From Streptomyces sp. 1222.5 (GTDB taxonomy: Bacteria > Actinomycetota > Actinomycetes > Streptomycetales > Streptomycetaceae): a DNA stretch of 64,000 bases. The stretch's first letter is position 1. Each line of letters opens with the position of its first letter. A program made the position numbers and the translations under genes. Positions 1 through 8,057 of this stretch are shown here, one piece after another. Location: assembly GCF_900105245.1 (NCBI RefSeq), contig NZ_FNSZ01000001.1, forward strand, positions 7,748,001 through 7,812,000. The letters run 5' to 3'. The notes beneath the pieces are model-generated. The model was not told where the DNA came from and searched no databases. It worked only from the letters and a program-made list of their open reading frames with translations.

Positions 1-2
1 TC

Positions 3-440
3 CTGGACGGCGAACCGCCCGACGGCGTACGGCTCGTGGCGGTCACCGACCCGGCCGGGGTCGACCTCGTCGTGGACGTCCACGAGCGGGCCTTCGGGAC
101 CGACGGCACCCGGCTGCGGCACCGGTTGCTCGACGGCCTCGCGGCCGCCCCCGAGGCGGTCGTCGCCGTGGTCGCGCTCGCGGGTGGCGAGGCCGTCAGC
201 GCCGCGCGCATGGAGTTGGTGCCCGGCACCCGGTTCGCCGGGCTGTGGGGCGGCGGCACCGTCGAGGCCTGGCGGGGCCGGGGTGTCTACTGCGCCCTGG
301 TCGCCCACCGCGCCCGCGTCGCCGCCGCCCGCGGGTACCGCTACCTCCAGGTCGACGCCTCACCCATGAGCCGCCCGATCCTGGAGCGCCTGGGCTTCCA
401 CGCGCTCAGCACCACCACCCCCTACCTGTACGGCGGTTGA
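3..440 (+). CDS. GNAT-family N-acetyltransferase, 5' end missing
   Basis: The reading frame is open to the left edge, so the N-terminus lies outside the window; a GTG at 36 is inside the gene rather than its start. The visible C-terminal part carries the GNAT acetyl-CoA loop (WRGRGVYCALVAHRARV, an R-x-x-G-x-G/A-type motif) and the usual closing strand and helix ending in RPILERLGFHAL. The family transfers an acetyl group from acetyl-CoA to an amine; the substrate cannot be told. It converges on the small membrane-protein gene that follows, with only 7 bases between them. Confidence 0.8.
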   Translation: MDGEPPDGVRLVAVTDPAGVDLVVDVHERAFGTDGTRLRHRLLDGLAAAPEAVVAVVALAGGEAVSAARMELVPGTRFAGLWGGGTVEAWRGRGVYCALVAHRARVAAARGYRYLQVDASPMSRPILERLGFHALSTTTPYLYGG

Positions 441-447
441 CCGCCCC

Positions 448-711
448 CTAGCGGCGGACCCGGGCCCGGTCGAGGGCCGCGACGCCCACGGCCGCCAGGG
501 CGATCTGGACGAACCACTCGATCCAGTCCGGCCCGTTGGTGTCCGCGACTCCGAGCCCGGCGGCGATCGCCGCGCCCAGCAGCGCGGCGACGATGCCGAC
601 GGCGATGGTCCACAGCACGCCGATGTGCTGACGTCCCGGCACGACCAGCCTGCCCAGTACGCCGATGACGAGCCCGATGACGATGGCGCTGACGACGCCC
701 GAGATCTCCAT
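448..711 (-). CDS. GlsB/YeaQ/YmgE-type small membrane protein
   Basis: An 87-residue protein with three hydrophobic segments (about residues 4-22, 30-52 and 62-80) and glycine-rich turns, including IGVLGRLVVPG near the start. This is the pattern of the GlsB/YeaQ/YmgE (transglycosylase-associated) family of small membrane proteins, which are often stress-induced but have no defined biochemical activity. The ATG at 711 is preceded on its strand by a GGGGAGAG ribosome-binding site. The gene stands alone between two genes on the other strand. Confidence 0.8.
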   Translation of the reverse strand: MEISGVVSAIVIGLVIGVLGRLVVPGRQHIGVLWTIAVGIVAALLGAAIAAGLGVADTNGPDWIEWFVQIALAAVGVAALDRARVRR

Positions 712-850
712 GGCTCTCCCCTTCCACGCTCCCGGCGGCGAACCCCGCTGCCGAGGATGTGCCCGCTGCGGGCCGAGGGCACGCCGCCCCGAATGCCGCC
801 ACGACTTCTGTTCACCGCGCCTTCATGCCATGTACCTTTCAACCAATCGA

Positions 851-884
851 CGCGTGTAGAACCCTCAAGCGGGTTCTACGCGCG
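851..884. promoter_or_regulatory. 14-bp stem inverted repeat upstream of secreted-protein gene
   Basis: CGCGTGTAGAACCC (851-864) pairs with GGGTTCTACGCGCG (871-884) around a 6-nt loop; 13 pairs are Watson-Crick and one is G-T. It lies about 50 nt upstream of the secreted-protein start at 937. With no T-run it is more likely an operator or a 5'-UTR hairpin than a terminator. No regulator can be assigned. Confidence 0.5.
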
Positions 885-936
885 CAGACTTGGCGCCCCC
901 ACCGCCTTCTCCCCACCCCTCATGGAGGTTCGCCGG

Positions 937-2379
937 ATGCTTGGATCCAGGAGATCCCGCCGCAGACTCACCACCGCCCTCGCCGGCTTCGGGCTGCTCC
1001 TCACCGGAGCGGCCCTCCAGGTCGGCACGGGCGCCCCCGCGCACGCGGCGACGACGCACCGCATCCTGTTCGACAACGCCCATGCGGAGACGGCCGGCAA
1101 CGCCGACTGGATCATCTCCACCAGCCAGCCCGACCCGCTCGGGCAGAACTCCACCCCGTCCGCCGAGACCGACTGGACCGGCGCCCTCTCCTCGTGGGGC
1201 GTCGCCCTGCAGAAGGCCGGCGGCTACAGCCAGAAGACCCTGCCGTCCGGCTCCAGCCTGAGCTACGGCGGCGCGTCGGCGACCGACCTGTCGAACTTCG
1301 ACACGCTGGTCCTGCCGGAGCCCAACACGATGTTCAGCAGCGCCGAGAAGACGGCGATCATGAACTTCGTGAAGAACGGCGGCGGCCTCTTCATGATCTC
1401 CGACCACACGGGCGCCGACCGCAACAACGACGGCTACGACGCGGTCGAGATCTTCAACGACCTGATGTCGAACAACAGCGTCGACTCCACCGACCCGTTC
1501 GGCTTCTCCGTCGACACGCTGAGCATCAGCTCCGACCACCCGGCGGCCATCAGCGACAGCAGCGACCCCGTCCTGCACGGCGCCTTCGGCACGGTCACCA
1601 AGAGCCTGATCGCCAGCGGCACCACCGCCACCCTCAAGCCCGCCGACAACCCGGCCGTCAAGGGCCTGCTGTACCGCACCGGTTACTCCGGCAACACCGG
1701 CGCCTTCTTCGCCACGTCCGCCTTCGGCAGCGGCCGGGTCGCCTTCTGGGGCGACAGCTCCCCGATCGACGACGGCACCGGCCAGTCCGGCAACACCCTG
1801 TACGACGGCTGGCACGACTCCACCGCCACCAACGCGCCCCTCGCCCTCAACGCCACCGCCTGGCTGGCCGGTTCGGGCACCACCGGCGGCGGCGGTGGCG
1901 GCACCTGCACCGCCGCCCAGCTCCTCGGCAACAGCGGCTTCGAGTCCGGCGCCACCACCTGGACCGCCTCCAGCGGCGTCATCACGAACGACACCGGCGA
2001 GGCCGCCCGCACCGGCTCCTACAAGGCGTGGCTGAACGGCTACGGCTCGGCCCATACCGACACCCTCGCCCAGACGGTGACCGTCCCCGCCGGATGCACG
2101 AGCGCCGACCTCGGCTTCTACCTTCACGTCGACACCGACGAGACGACCACCTCGACGGCCTACGACACCCTGAAGGTCCAGGTCCTCAACAGCGGCGGGA
2201 CCGTGCTGTCGACCCTCGCGACGTACTCGAACCTGAACGCGGCGAGCGGCTACACCCGGCGCGGCTTCAGCCTCGCGGGCTACGCGGGCCAGACCGTCAC
2301 GATCAAGTTCACCGGCACCGAGGGCTCCACCCTCCCGACGTCGTTCGTCATCGACGACACGGCGCTCGACGTCGGCTGA
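937..2379 (+). CDS. Secreted protein with GATase-like/DUF4350-like domain and C-terminal beta-sandwich
   Basis: The ATG at 937 is chosen because GGAGG lies 7-8 nt upstream and translation gives a Sec signal peptide: arginine-rich start, hydrophobic core near residues 12-30, and an AHA-A type cleavage site near residue 37. Mature residues 40-320 contain a Rossmann-like segment (FDTLVLPEPNTMF, then NGGGLFMISDHTG) resembling ThuA/DUF4350 glutamine-amidotransferase-like folds without the catalytic cysteine. A Gly-Ser linker near residue 325 leads to a domain of about 150 residues (GNSGFESGATTW to FVIDDTALDVG) of the jelly-roll kind found at the ends of Streptomyces exoenzymes. Enzymatic activity is not established. 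Confidence 0.7.
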   Translation: MLGSRRSRRRLTTALAGFGLLLTGAALQVGTGAPAHAATTHRILFDNAHAETAGNADWIISTSQPDPLGQNSTPSAETDWTGALSSWGVALQKAGGYSQKTLPSGSSLSYGGASATDLSNFDTLVLPEPNTMFSSAEKTAIMNFVKNGGGLFMISDHTGADRNNDGYDAVEIFNDLMSNNSVDSTDPFGFSVDTLSISSDHPAAISDSSDPVLHGAFGTVTKSLIASGTTATLKPADNPAVKGLLYRTGYSGNTGAFFATSAFGSGRVAFWGDSSPIDDGTGQSGNTLYDGWHDSTATNAPLALNATAWLAGSGTTGGGGGGTCTAAQLLGNSGFESGATTWTASSGVITNDTGEAARTGSYKAWLNGYGSAHTDTLAQTVTVPAGCTSADLGFYLHVDTDETTTSTAYDTLKVQVLNSGGTVLSTLATYSNLNAASGYTRRGFSLAGYAGQTVTIKFTGTEGSTLPTSFVIDDTALDVG

Positions 2380-2386
2380 ACCCCGA

Positions 2387-2413
2387 GGGGGTGGGCCCGC
2401 CCGGCCCACCCCC
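2387..2413. terminator. Bidirectional terminator hairpin between convergent genes
   Basis: GGGGGTGGGCC (2387-2397) and GGCCCACCCCC (2403-2413) form a perfect 11-bp stem around the loop CGCCC. It lies in the 41-nt gap between the secreted-protein gene and the GH2 gene, which converge, so it can serve both. No T-tract follows, as is common in Streptomyces. Confidence 0.75.
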
Positions 2414-2420
2414 GCTCCGG

Positions 2421-5141
2421 TCAGGCGGCCGGTACCGTCCGCTCCGCCGTGTTCCACCCGGAGACCCGCACACCCGGCGCCGAGCCGTGCAGATCGGCCG
2501 TCCGGTAGGTGGCGGTCAGCGTCACCGACTCGCCGGGCCACAGGCTCACGTCGTTGTCGGACCAGCGCACCGGCAGGACCGGACCGCCCTGCCCGCCGAC
2601 CACACGGACGTCCGTGAGCAGCGACGGCGTCGTGCCGGCCACCGTGTTGCGGAGGGTCACCGTGGTCGTCGACGTACCGCCGGACGACTCGGTCGAGGCC
2701 GTCGCCTCCACCGGCACCCGTGCCATCGAGGCCAGCCCGGTGAGATCCGCCGAGCTGGTCGTCGGCGTGTAGTACCAGGTGGTGCCGTTCCAGTCGAGGG
2801 TGTCGGCCTTGCCGGAGAGCCAGTAGACATTCCGGCTCACCTCCCGGCCGGCCGCGTCCGTCAGCACCAGGCGGAGCAGATACGTCGGCTTCAGACCGCT
2901 CACCGAGGACGGCAGCGTGAGGGGCTTCGCGTGCGCCCCGTCGCCCTCCACCGAGACGCCCGTGACGGTGCGGTCGTACCTCTGGGTGCCGTCCGGGTCG
3001 AACAGCGTCGCCCGTGCGGTCAGGCCCTGGGCGGGGGTGTGCAGGTTGTTGACCACCACGACCGAGCGGTCGTCGTAGGAGTACTGGACGTGCAGCGGCT
3101 CGTTCGCCTTCTTCGCCCCGAAGTAGGCGCCGTTCTGGTCGAGATAGCGGTCCACCAGCTGCCAGTGCAGGGACGTCCAGCCGCTGTTGAACATCCAGTG
3201 GATCACCCCGGTGGCGGGGCGGTCGGTGTCGGCGGCGTTGCGGCCGTAGGCCTCGAACTGGGCGCGGACGTTCTCGTACTGGGCGAGCTGCGCCTTGCGC
3301 ACGTAGTCGGTGAGGCTCGTGGGTGGGCCGTAGCGGTGGGCGAGGGCGTCGTCGTAGATCTTGAGCGTGCCGAACGTCGTGGACGGGGAGCGGTGGTACT
3401 GCCGGGCGCCCGGATCCTTCCAGAGGGTGTCGAGCTCCGCGGGCGTCATCATCCGGCGCAGGGTGTCGAGCGTGGGGATGCTGGGGCCGGCGCTGGTCTC
3501 GGAGTTGAAGCCGGTGGCCCCGCCCTCCCGCTTGGCGTACCAGTAGCCGGGCGGCACCCAGTCGTACGGCCCGGTCATCTTCATGCCCGACGCGCCCAGC
3601 TGGGGCGAGGAGGCGTCGGACGCGGCGGGCACGACGGGGACCGGCCAGTCGGCGGCCTTCAGGGCGTCCAGGTAGCCCTTCTCGATCGCCGCGTCCGGGG
3701 CGGAGTCGCTGCCGATCAGGAAGGAGAGCACGCTCGGGTGGCCGCGCAGCCGGGCGGCCTCGGCGGCCATGGACGCCTTCGCCACGGAGTGGTCGGCGTC
3801 GGTCCACTTCTTCCCCGACCCGCTGGGGTTGACCTGCCCCTCCCACTTGTCGCAGCACTCCCAGCCCGGCAGCGTCAGCACGCCGTACCGGTCGGCCAGG
3901 TCGAAGAACTCGTCGGGCTCCAGGTGGCCCTCCAGCCGGAGGGTGTTCAGGCCCAGGTCGACGGCGTACTTCAGGCGGTCCTCGACATAGGTGCGGTCCC
4001 AGCGCAGGAACTCGTCCGGTGACCAGCCGCCGCCCTTGACCAGCAGCTTGCGGCCGTTGATCCGGTACTGGCGGGCACCGGCGGAGTTCAGCGGCGCCCG
4101 CACGTCGCGGATGCCGAAGGTCCGGTGCGCGGTGTCCGACGTCCCGCCGGCGACGTCGGCGGTGAGATCGAGGTCGTACAGCGGCTGCCCGCCCATGCCG
4201 GCGGGCCACCACACCCGCGGCGAGGTGAGGTGCAGGCCGGGCACGTCGGCGGGGGAGAAGGTGACGGTCTTCGTCTCGTGGGCGGCCAGCGGCACGCTCC
4301 GGGTGAAGTGCGTCCCGCCGACGCTGCCGGAGATCTCCGCGGTGACCGGCGCGCCGGAGTCGTTGCGGGCCTGGGTCTTCACCGTCAGGTCGGCGGTGGC
4401 GAGCGAGGGGACGGCCAGATCGGTGACCACGTGCGCGTCGCGCAGCGCGACCGGGCCGCCCCTGCGCACCAGGACGTCGCGGACGAGCCCCATGTTCCGG
4501 TCGGGGGGCGGCTGGAGCCAGTCCAGCCAGCCCATCGTCAGGTCCTGGTCCGGGTCGTTGGGGCGCACGCGCAGGGCGACCGTGTTGGTGCCGGACCTGA
4601 CCAGCGAGGTGATGTCCAGCTCGTGGTGGGTGTAGGCGCCCGTCACGTCCGCGGCGGCCGCGACCCGGTCGCCGTTGACGTAGACGTCGGCCGCCGAGAC
4701 GACCCCGCTGAAGTCGAGGGAGGTGCGCCGGCCGGTGTCCTCGACCGTGAAGTCCGAGCGGTACCACCAGGGGACCTGGAAGTCCGCGCGGGGAATCTTC
4801 TGCAGGTTCGTGGAGTGGAACGGGTCGGCGTACACGCCGTCGGCGAGCAGTGCCGCCAGGACCGTCGAACGCGGACCCGCCGGGTGCCAGCCGGCCGCCC
4901 GGTAGCCCGGGGAGGAGACCGCCTCGGGGGAGTCGCTCACCTTCGCCGTGGACTGGACGGCGAAGCCGGCGAGCGGGGTGGCCGAGCCGGCGGCGGAGGG
5001 GACGCGGGTGGCCGCGACGTGCCCGTGCGGTGCGGCCGGCTGCCGGTTCCCGGCCCAGGCGCCGGAGGTCAGCGTGGAGAGCAGGCCGACGACCAGCGCG
5101 GTGGTGGTGTACCGGCGTCGGTGTGGGGGGCGAGGGAACAC
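2421..5141 (-). CDS. csxA: Secreted exo-beta-D-glucosaminidase-like glycoside hydrolase (GH2)
   Basis: A 906-residue protein with a signal peptide (hydrophobic stretch near residues 12-30) and GH2 layout: sugar-binding domain from about 95, Ig-like domain, TIM barrel from about 350, and C-terminal beta domains. Exo-chitosanases of the CsxA type use an Asp acid/base in a GSD motif and a Glu nucleophile in a later NxET motif. Here FLIGSDSAPD (Asp near 479) and FNSETSAGP (Glu near 548) keep that arrangement. The expected reaction is release of glucosamine from the non-reducing end of chitosan oligosaccharides outside the cell. The GTG at 5141 follows a GGAG. The adjacent upstream ROK gene and a 20-bp palindrome just below its promoter suggest substrate-controlled repression. 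Confidence 0.82.
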   Translation of the reverse strand: MFPRPPHRRRYTTTALVVGLLSTLTSGAWAGNRQPAAPHGHVAATRVPSAAGSATPLAGFAVQSTAKVSDSPEAVSSPGYRAAGWHPAGPRSTVLAALLADGVYADPFHSTNLQKIPRADFQVPWWYRSDFTVEDTGRRTSLDFSGVVSAADVYVNGDRVAAAADVTGAYTHHELDITSLVRSGTNTVALRVRPNDPDQDLTMGWLDWLQPPPDRNMGLVRDVLVRRGGPVALRDAHVVTDLAVPSLATADLTVKTQARNDSGAPVTAEISGSVGGTHFTRSVPLAAHETKTVTFSPADVPGLHLTSPRVWWPAGMGGQPLYDLDLTADVAGGTSDTAHRTFGIRDVRAPLNSAGARQYRINGRKLLVKGGGWSPDEFLRWDRTYVEDRLKYAVDLGLNTLRLEGHLEPDEFFDLADRYGVLTLPGWECCDKWEGQVNPSGSGKKWTDADHSVAKASMAAEAARLRGHPSVLSFLIGSDSAPDAAIEKGYLDALKAADWPVPVVPAASDASSPQLGASGMKMTGPYDWVPPGYWYAKREGGATGFNSETSAGPSIPTLDTLRRMMTPAELDTLWKDPGARQYHRSPSTTFGTLKIYDDALAHRYGPPTSLTDYVRKAQLAQYENVRAQFEAYGRNAADTDRPATGVIHWMFNSGWTSLHWQLVDRYLDQNGAYFGAKKANEPLHVQYSYDDRSVVVVNNLHTPAQGLTARATLFDPDGTQRYDRTVTGVSVEGDGAHAKPLTLPSSVSGLKPTYLLRLVLTDAAGREVSRNVYWLSGKADTLDWNGTTWYYTPTTSSADLTGLASMARVPVEATASTESSGGTSTTTVTLRNTVAGTTPSLLTDVRVVGGQGGPVLPVRWSDNDVSLWPGESVTLTATYRTADLHGSAPGVRVSGWNTAERTVPAA

Positions 5142-5157
5142 GAGGGGTCTCCAGCCG

Positions 5158-5177
5158 GTAAAGTTAGGAAACTTTAC
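5158..5177. promoter_or_regulatory. ROK-type operator, perfect palindrome
   Basis: GTAAAGTTAGGAAACTTTAC has perfect 8-bp arms (GTAAAGTT/AACTTTAC) around AGGA. It lies between the GH2 promoter and its start codon, roughly at +5 to +25, where a bound repressor would block elongation or start. A copy identical at 15 of 20 positions (reading this one as its reverse complement) is at 6476-6495. ROK regulators such as CsnR bind palindromes of this AT-rich kind. Confidence 0.75.
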
Positions 5178-5188
5178 TAATCCGGGTC

Positions 5189-5217
5189 ACGCTAGGTGTC
5201 CCCGGTGGCTCAGTCAA
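5189..5217 (-). promoter_or_regulatory. Probable promoter of the GH2 gene
   Basis: On the minus strand TTGACT (5217-5212) and TAGCGT (5194-5189) are separated by exactly 17 bp, close to the housekeeping -35/-10 consensus. The predicted start near 5182 lies immediately before the palindrome at 5158-5177. This is a sequence prediction only. Confidence 0.6.
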
Positions 5218-5247
5218 CGACCCCGGCCGTGACGGGCGCCGCGAGGG

Positions 5248-6450
5248 TCAGGATCCGGCCGTCCGGCGCTCGAACACCACGTCCCGCGCGGTGTCCAGTG
5301 CCGTGGCCACCGCGCCCAGCAGCACCGCGTCCTCGCCGAGCCGGCTCGGCACGATCCGCGGGCGCAGCGGGGTGAGGGCGCGCACGTGCTCCCGGACCGG
5401 CCGCAGCAGCAGGTCGACACTGTGCCCGACACCGCCGCCGAGCACCACCAGATCCGGGTCGAGCACGGCGGCGGCCGCCGCGACGGTGTGCGCGATCCGC
5501 TCGCCCTCCAGCTCCACGGCGCGCGCGGCGGCCGGATCGCCCCGCCGGGCCGCGTCGAACACGGCCTTCGCGGTCAGCTGCCCGCTCATCCCGAACTGCC
5601 GGGCGCTCTCCACCACGGCCACGCCCGACACCGCGTCCTCCAGCCGCTCCGGCTTCTGCCGGCCCGGCCAGGGCAGGAAGCCGATCTCCCCGGCCAGCCC
5701 GTGCGCTCCCGTGAACAGCCGCCCCTCGCTGACGACCCCCATGCCCAGGCCGGTGCCTATGAGGATGTACGCGAAGAGCCGGCTGCCCTCACCGACGCCG
5801 TACGTGTACTCGCCGAGCGCCGCCAGATTGGCGTCGTTGTGCACCTCCAGGGGTACGCCCAGCTCCTCGCGCATCCGGTCGACGATCCCGGTGCGCCCCC
5901 AGCCCGGCAGGTGCATCGCGTACCGCACCCGGCGCTGCCGCTCGTCGTACACACCGGGCGTACCGACGACGCCGTGCACCACCTCGGCCGGGTCCACGCC
6001 CGAGTTCTCCACCACCTGGCGGGCCGTCCCCACGACCAGGTCGGCGAGCGCGGCGGAGGCGCGGGCCCGGTTGCGCACGTCGGCCCGGGCCGCGACCGTG
6101 CCGTCCAGGTCGACCACGGCCACCCGCAGCCAGCCCCGGCCGATGTCCACGCCGAGCGCGTACCCGGCGGCCGGATCGGGGGCGTAGAGCACGGCGGTGC
6201 GCCCGCGCTCGGGGGCGTGGGTGCCGGCCTCGCGGACCAGGCCGGCCGCCTCCAGGGAGGCCAGCGCGCTGGAGACCGTCGGCTTCGACAGGCCCGTCTC
6301 CCGGGCCAGTTGCGCACGCGACGCGGCACCGGAGCTCCGCAGCCGGTCCAGCAGCAGCCGCTCGTTGGTACTGCGCAGGCGGCGGCGGCTCCAGGGCTGT
6401 TCCTGCTGCTCCACGGCGTCGCTGACGGGCATCGCACCATTCTCGTGCAT
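5248..6450 (-). CDS. ROK-family transcriptional repressor
   Basis: About 400 residues: an N-terminal winged helix-turn-helix (about 28-90, with SRAQLARETGLSKPTVSSAL as the HTH), then an ASKHA sugar-kinase-like domain (GVDIGRGWLRVAVVDLDG; GTGLGMGVV; HGLAGEIGF). The cysteine cluster that binds zinc in many ROK proteins is absent after GEIGF. The gene lies upstream of and co-oriented with the GH2 gene and is divergent from the permease. Two related palindromes flank it, so it probably represses both neighbours and perhaps itself, with an amino-sugar product as likely inducer (inference). A second start at 6432 is possible; neither start has a clear ribosome-binding site. Confidence 0.88.
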   Translation of the reverse strand: MHENGAMPVSDAVEQQEQPWSRRRLRSTNERLLLDRLRSSGAASRAQLARETGLSKPTVSSALASLEAAGLVREAGTHAPERGRTAVLYAPDPAAGYALGVDIGRGWLRVAVVDLDGTVAARADVRNRARASAALADLVVGTARQVVENSGVDPAEVVHGVVGTPGVYDERQRRVRYAMHLPGWGRTGIVDRMREELGVPLEVHNDANLAALGEYTYGVGEGSRLFAYILIGTGLGMGVVSEGRLFTGAHGLAGEIGFLPWPGRQKPERLEDAVSGVAVVESARQFGMSGQLTAKAVFDAARRGDPAAARAVELEGERIAHTVAAAAAVLDPDLVVLGGGVGHSVDLLLRPVREHVRALTPLRPRIVPSRLGEDAVLLGAVATALDTARDVVFERRTAGS

Positions 6451-6463
6451 TTCTGACGCATAC

Positions 6464-6495
6464 TTGACGCCTCTAGTAAGGCTCCTTAACTTTAT
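6464..6495 (+). promoter_or_regulatory. Permease promoter overlapped by ROK-type operator
   Basis: TTGACG (6464-6469), a 17-bp spacer and TAACTT (6487-6492) form a good promoter facing the permease. GTAAGGCTCCTTAACTTTAT (6476-6495) covers the spacer and -10 and matches 15 of 20 bases of the GH2 operator read as its reverse complement. It is also upstream of the divergent ROK gene, allowing autoregulation. Confidence 0.65.
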
Positions 6496-6549
6496 CGGCC
6501 AGTCGGCCCCGCCGGGTGCCGTCGAGCGCCCGCCGCGTCAGGAGTCCCC

Positions 6550-7983
6550 ATGTCCGGTAGCCCGCCACCCACGGGTGGCTTCGTCCGTCGCGTCGGCCAG
6601 TTCCAGGCGACGGCCATCAACATGAGCCAGATGTGCGGCATCGGCCCGTTCGTGACGATCCCGCTGATGGTCGCCGCGTTCGGCGGCCCGCAGGCGGTCA
6701 TCGGTTTCCTCGCCGGCGCGCTCCTCGCGCTGTGCGACGGACTGGTCTGGGCCGAGCTGGGCGCCTCGATGCCCGGCTCCGGCGGCAGCTACGTCTATCT
6801 GCGCCAGGCCTTCCAGTACCGCACCGGACGCCTCGTGCCGTTCCTGTTCGTGTGGACGGCGATGCTGTTCATCCCGCTGATCATGTCCACCGGCGTGGTC
6901 GGTTTCGTCCAGTACCTCGGCTACCTCGCCCCCGACCTCGGGCGGACGTCCGGCGACCTGATCGGACTGGGTGTCATCGCCCTGGTCGTCGTCCTGCTCT
7001 GGCGCGGCATCGAGCACATCGCGCGCATCACCGCCGTCATGTGGACCGTGATGATCGCCTCGGTCCTGCTGGTGATCGCCGCCGCCGCGACGGACTTCAG
7101 CCCGCACCGGGCCTTCACCTACCCGGCGGGCGCCTTCGACCTGACGAGCGACCACTTCTGGCTCGGTTTCGCCGCGGGCCTGACCATCGGCATCTACGAC
7201 TACCTCGGCTACAACACCACCGCCTACATGGGCGCCGAGATCAAGGACCCGGGCCGCGTCCTGCCCCGCTCCATCGTCTTCTCGATCCTGGGCATCATGG
7301 CGATCTACCTGCTGCTCCAGATCGGCACGCTCGGTGTCGTCGACTGGCACCGGATGGCCGACCCGCACGACATCGCCTCCACCTCCGTGGCCTCCGCGGT
7401 GCTGGAGGAGACCTGGGGCAGGGGCGCGGCCGACGTGGTGACCGTACTCATCCTGATCACCGCGTTCGCCTCCGTGTTCACCGGCCTGCTGGGCGGCTCC
7501 CGAGTGCCCTACGACGCCGCACGCGACCGGGTCTTCTTCCGCCCCTACGGGAAGCTGCACCCCCGGCACCGCTTCCCGATGCTGGGCCTCGCCACCATGG
7601 GCGTGATCACCGCGGTCGGCTTCCTGATCGGCCGCCACACCGACCTCGCGACGCTGATCCAGCTGCTCACCACGGTGATGGTCCTCGTGCAGGCGCTGGC
7701 CCAGATCGTCGCGCTGACGGTGCTGCGCAGGCGGCGGCCGGAGATGCCCCGCCCGTACCGGATGTGGCTGTACCCGGTGCCGAGCGTCCTGGCCTTCGCC
7801 GGCTGGTGCGTGATCTACGCGTACGCCGACAAGAACTCCCCGGGGCGCCACCCCGTCGAGTGGTCCCTGGCCTGGCTGGCCCTCGGCTGCGTGGCCTTCC
7901 TGGTCTGGGCCCGGCTGGAGAGGGTGTGGCCGTTCGGGGCGAAGGAGATCAGCGAGGAGTACACCGTCGTCGCGGTGAGTTAG
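6550..7983 (+). CDS. APC-superfamily amino acid/polyamine-type permease
   Basis: A 477-residue integral membrane protein with about 12 hydrophobic segments and the APC first-helix glycine region (MSQMCGIGPFVTIPLMV) plus the GASMPGSGGSYVYLRQAF motif typical of amino acid permeases. The ATG at 6550 follows CAGGAG. The family moves amino acids or related amines with protons or by exchange. Its promoter carries the same operator type as the glucosaminidase gene, so its substrate may be linked to amino-sugar use; that link is inference, and a conventional amino acid is equally possible. Confidence 0.85.
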   Translation: MSGSPPPTGGFVRRVGQFQATAINMSQMCGIGPFVTIPLMVAAFGGPQAVIGFLAGALLALCDGLVWAELGASMPGSGGSYVYLRQAFQYRTGRLVPFLFVWTAMLFIPLIMSTGVVGFVQYLGYLAPDLGRTSGDLIGLGVIALVVVLLWRGIEHIARITAVMWTVMIASVLLVIAAAATDFSPHRAFTYPAGAFDLTSDHFWLGFAAGLTIGIYDYLGYNTTAYMGAEIKDPGRVLPRSIVFSILGIMAIYLLLQIGTLGVVDWHRMADPHDIASTSVASAVLEETWGRGAADVVTVLILITAFASVFTGLLGGSRVPYDAARDRVFFRPYGKLHPRHRFPMLGLATMGVITAVGFLIGRHTDLATLIQLLTTVMVLVQALAQIVALTVLRRRRPEMPRPYRMWLYPVPSVLAFAGWCVIYAYADKNSPGRHPVEWSLAWLALGCVAFLVWARLERVWPFGAKEISEEYTVVAVS

Positions 7984-7998
7984 GCCCTGCGCGGCCGA

Positions 7999-8028
7999 TT
8001 GACATGCAAGTAATTGCCTGCATAACGT
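7999..8028 (+). promoter_or_regulatory. Promoter with embedded ArsR-type operator
   Basis: TTGACA (7999-8004) and TAACGT (8023-8028) are separated by 18 bp. The region between is occupied by ATGCAAGTAATTGCCTGCAT (8004-8023), an imperfect palindrome symmetric at 16 of 20 positions. A protein bound there would exclude RNA polymerase. The predicted start near 8034 leaves a leader of about 24 nt before the ATG at 8058, or an almost leaderless GTG at 8034. Confidence 0.7.
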
Positions 8029-8057
8029 TGAGTGTGCGATCGGAGAGCGACAGCGAG

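Noticed and set aside
865..4767. Very long minus-strand open frame across the secreted-protein and GH2 genes
   Set aside because: High-GC shadow frame; the true GH2 protein in another frame has motifs, signal peptide and start signals.
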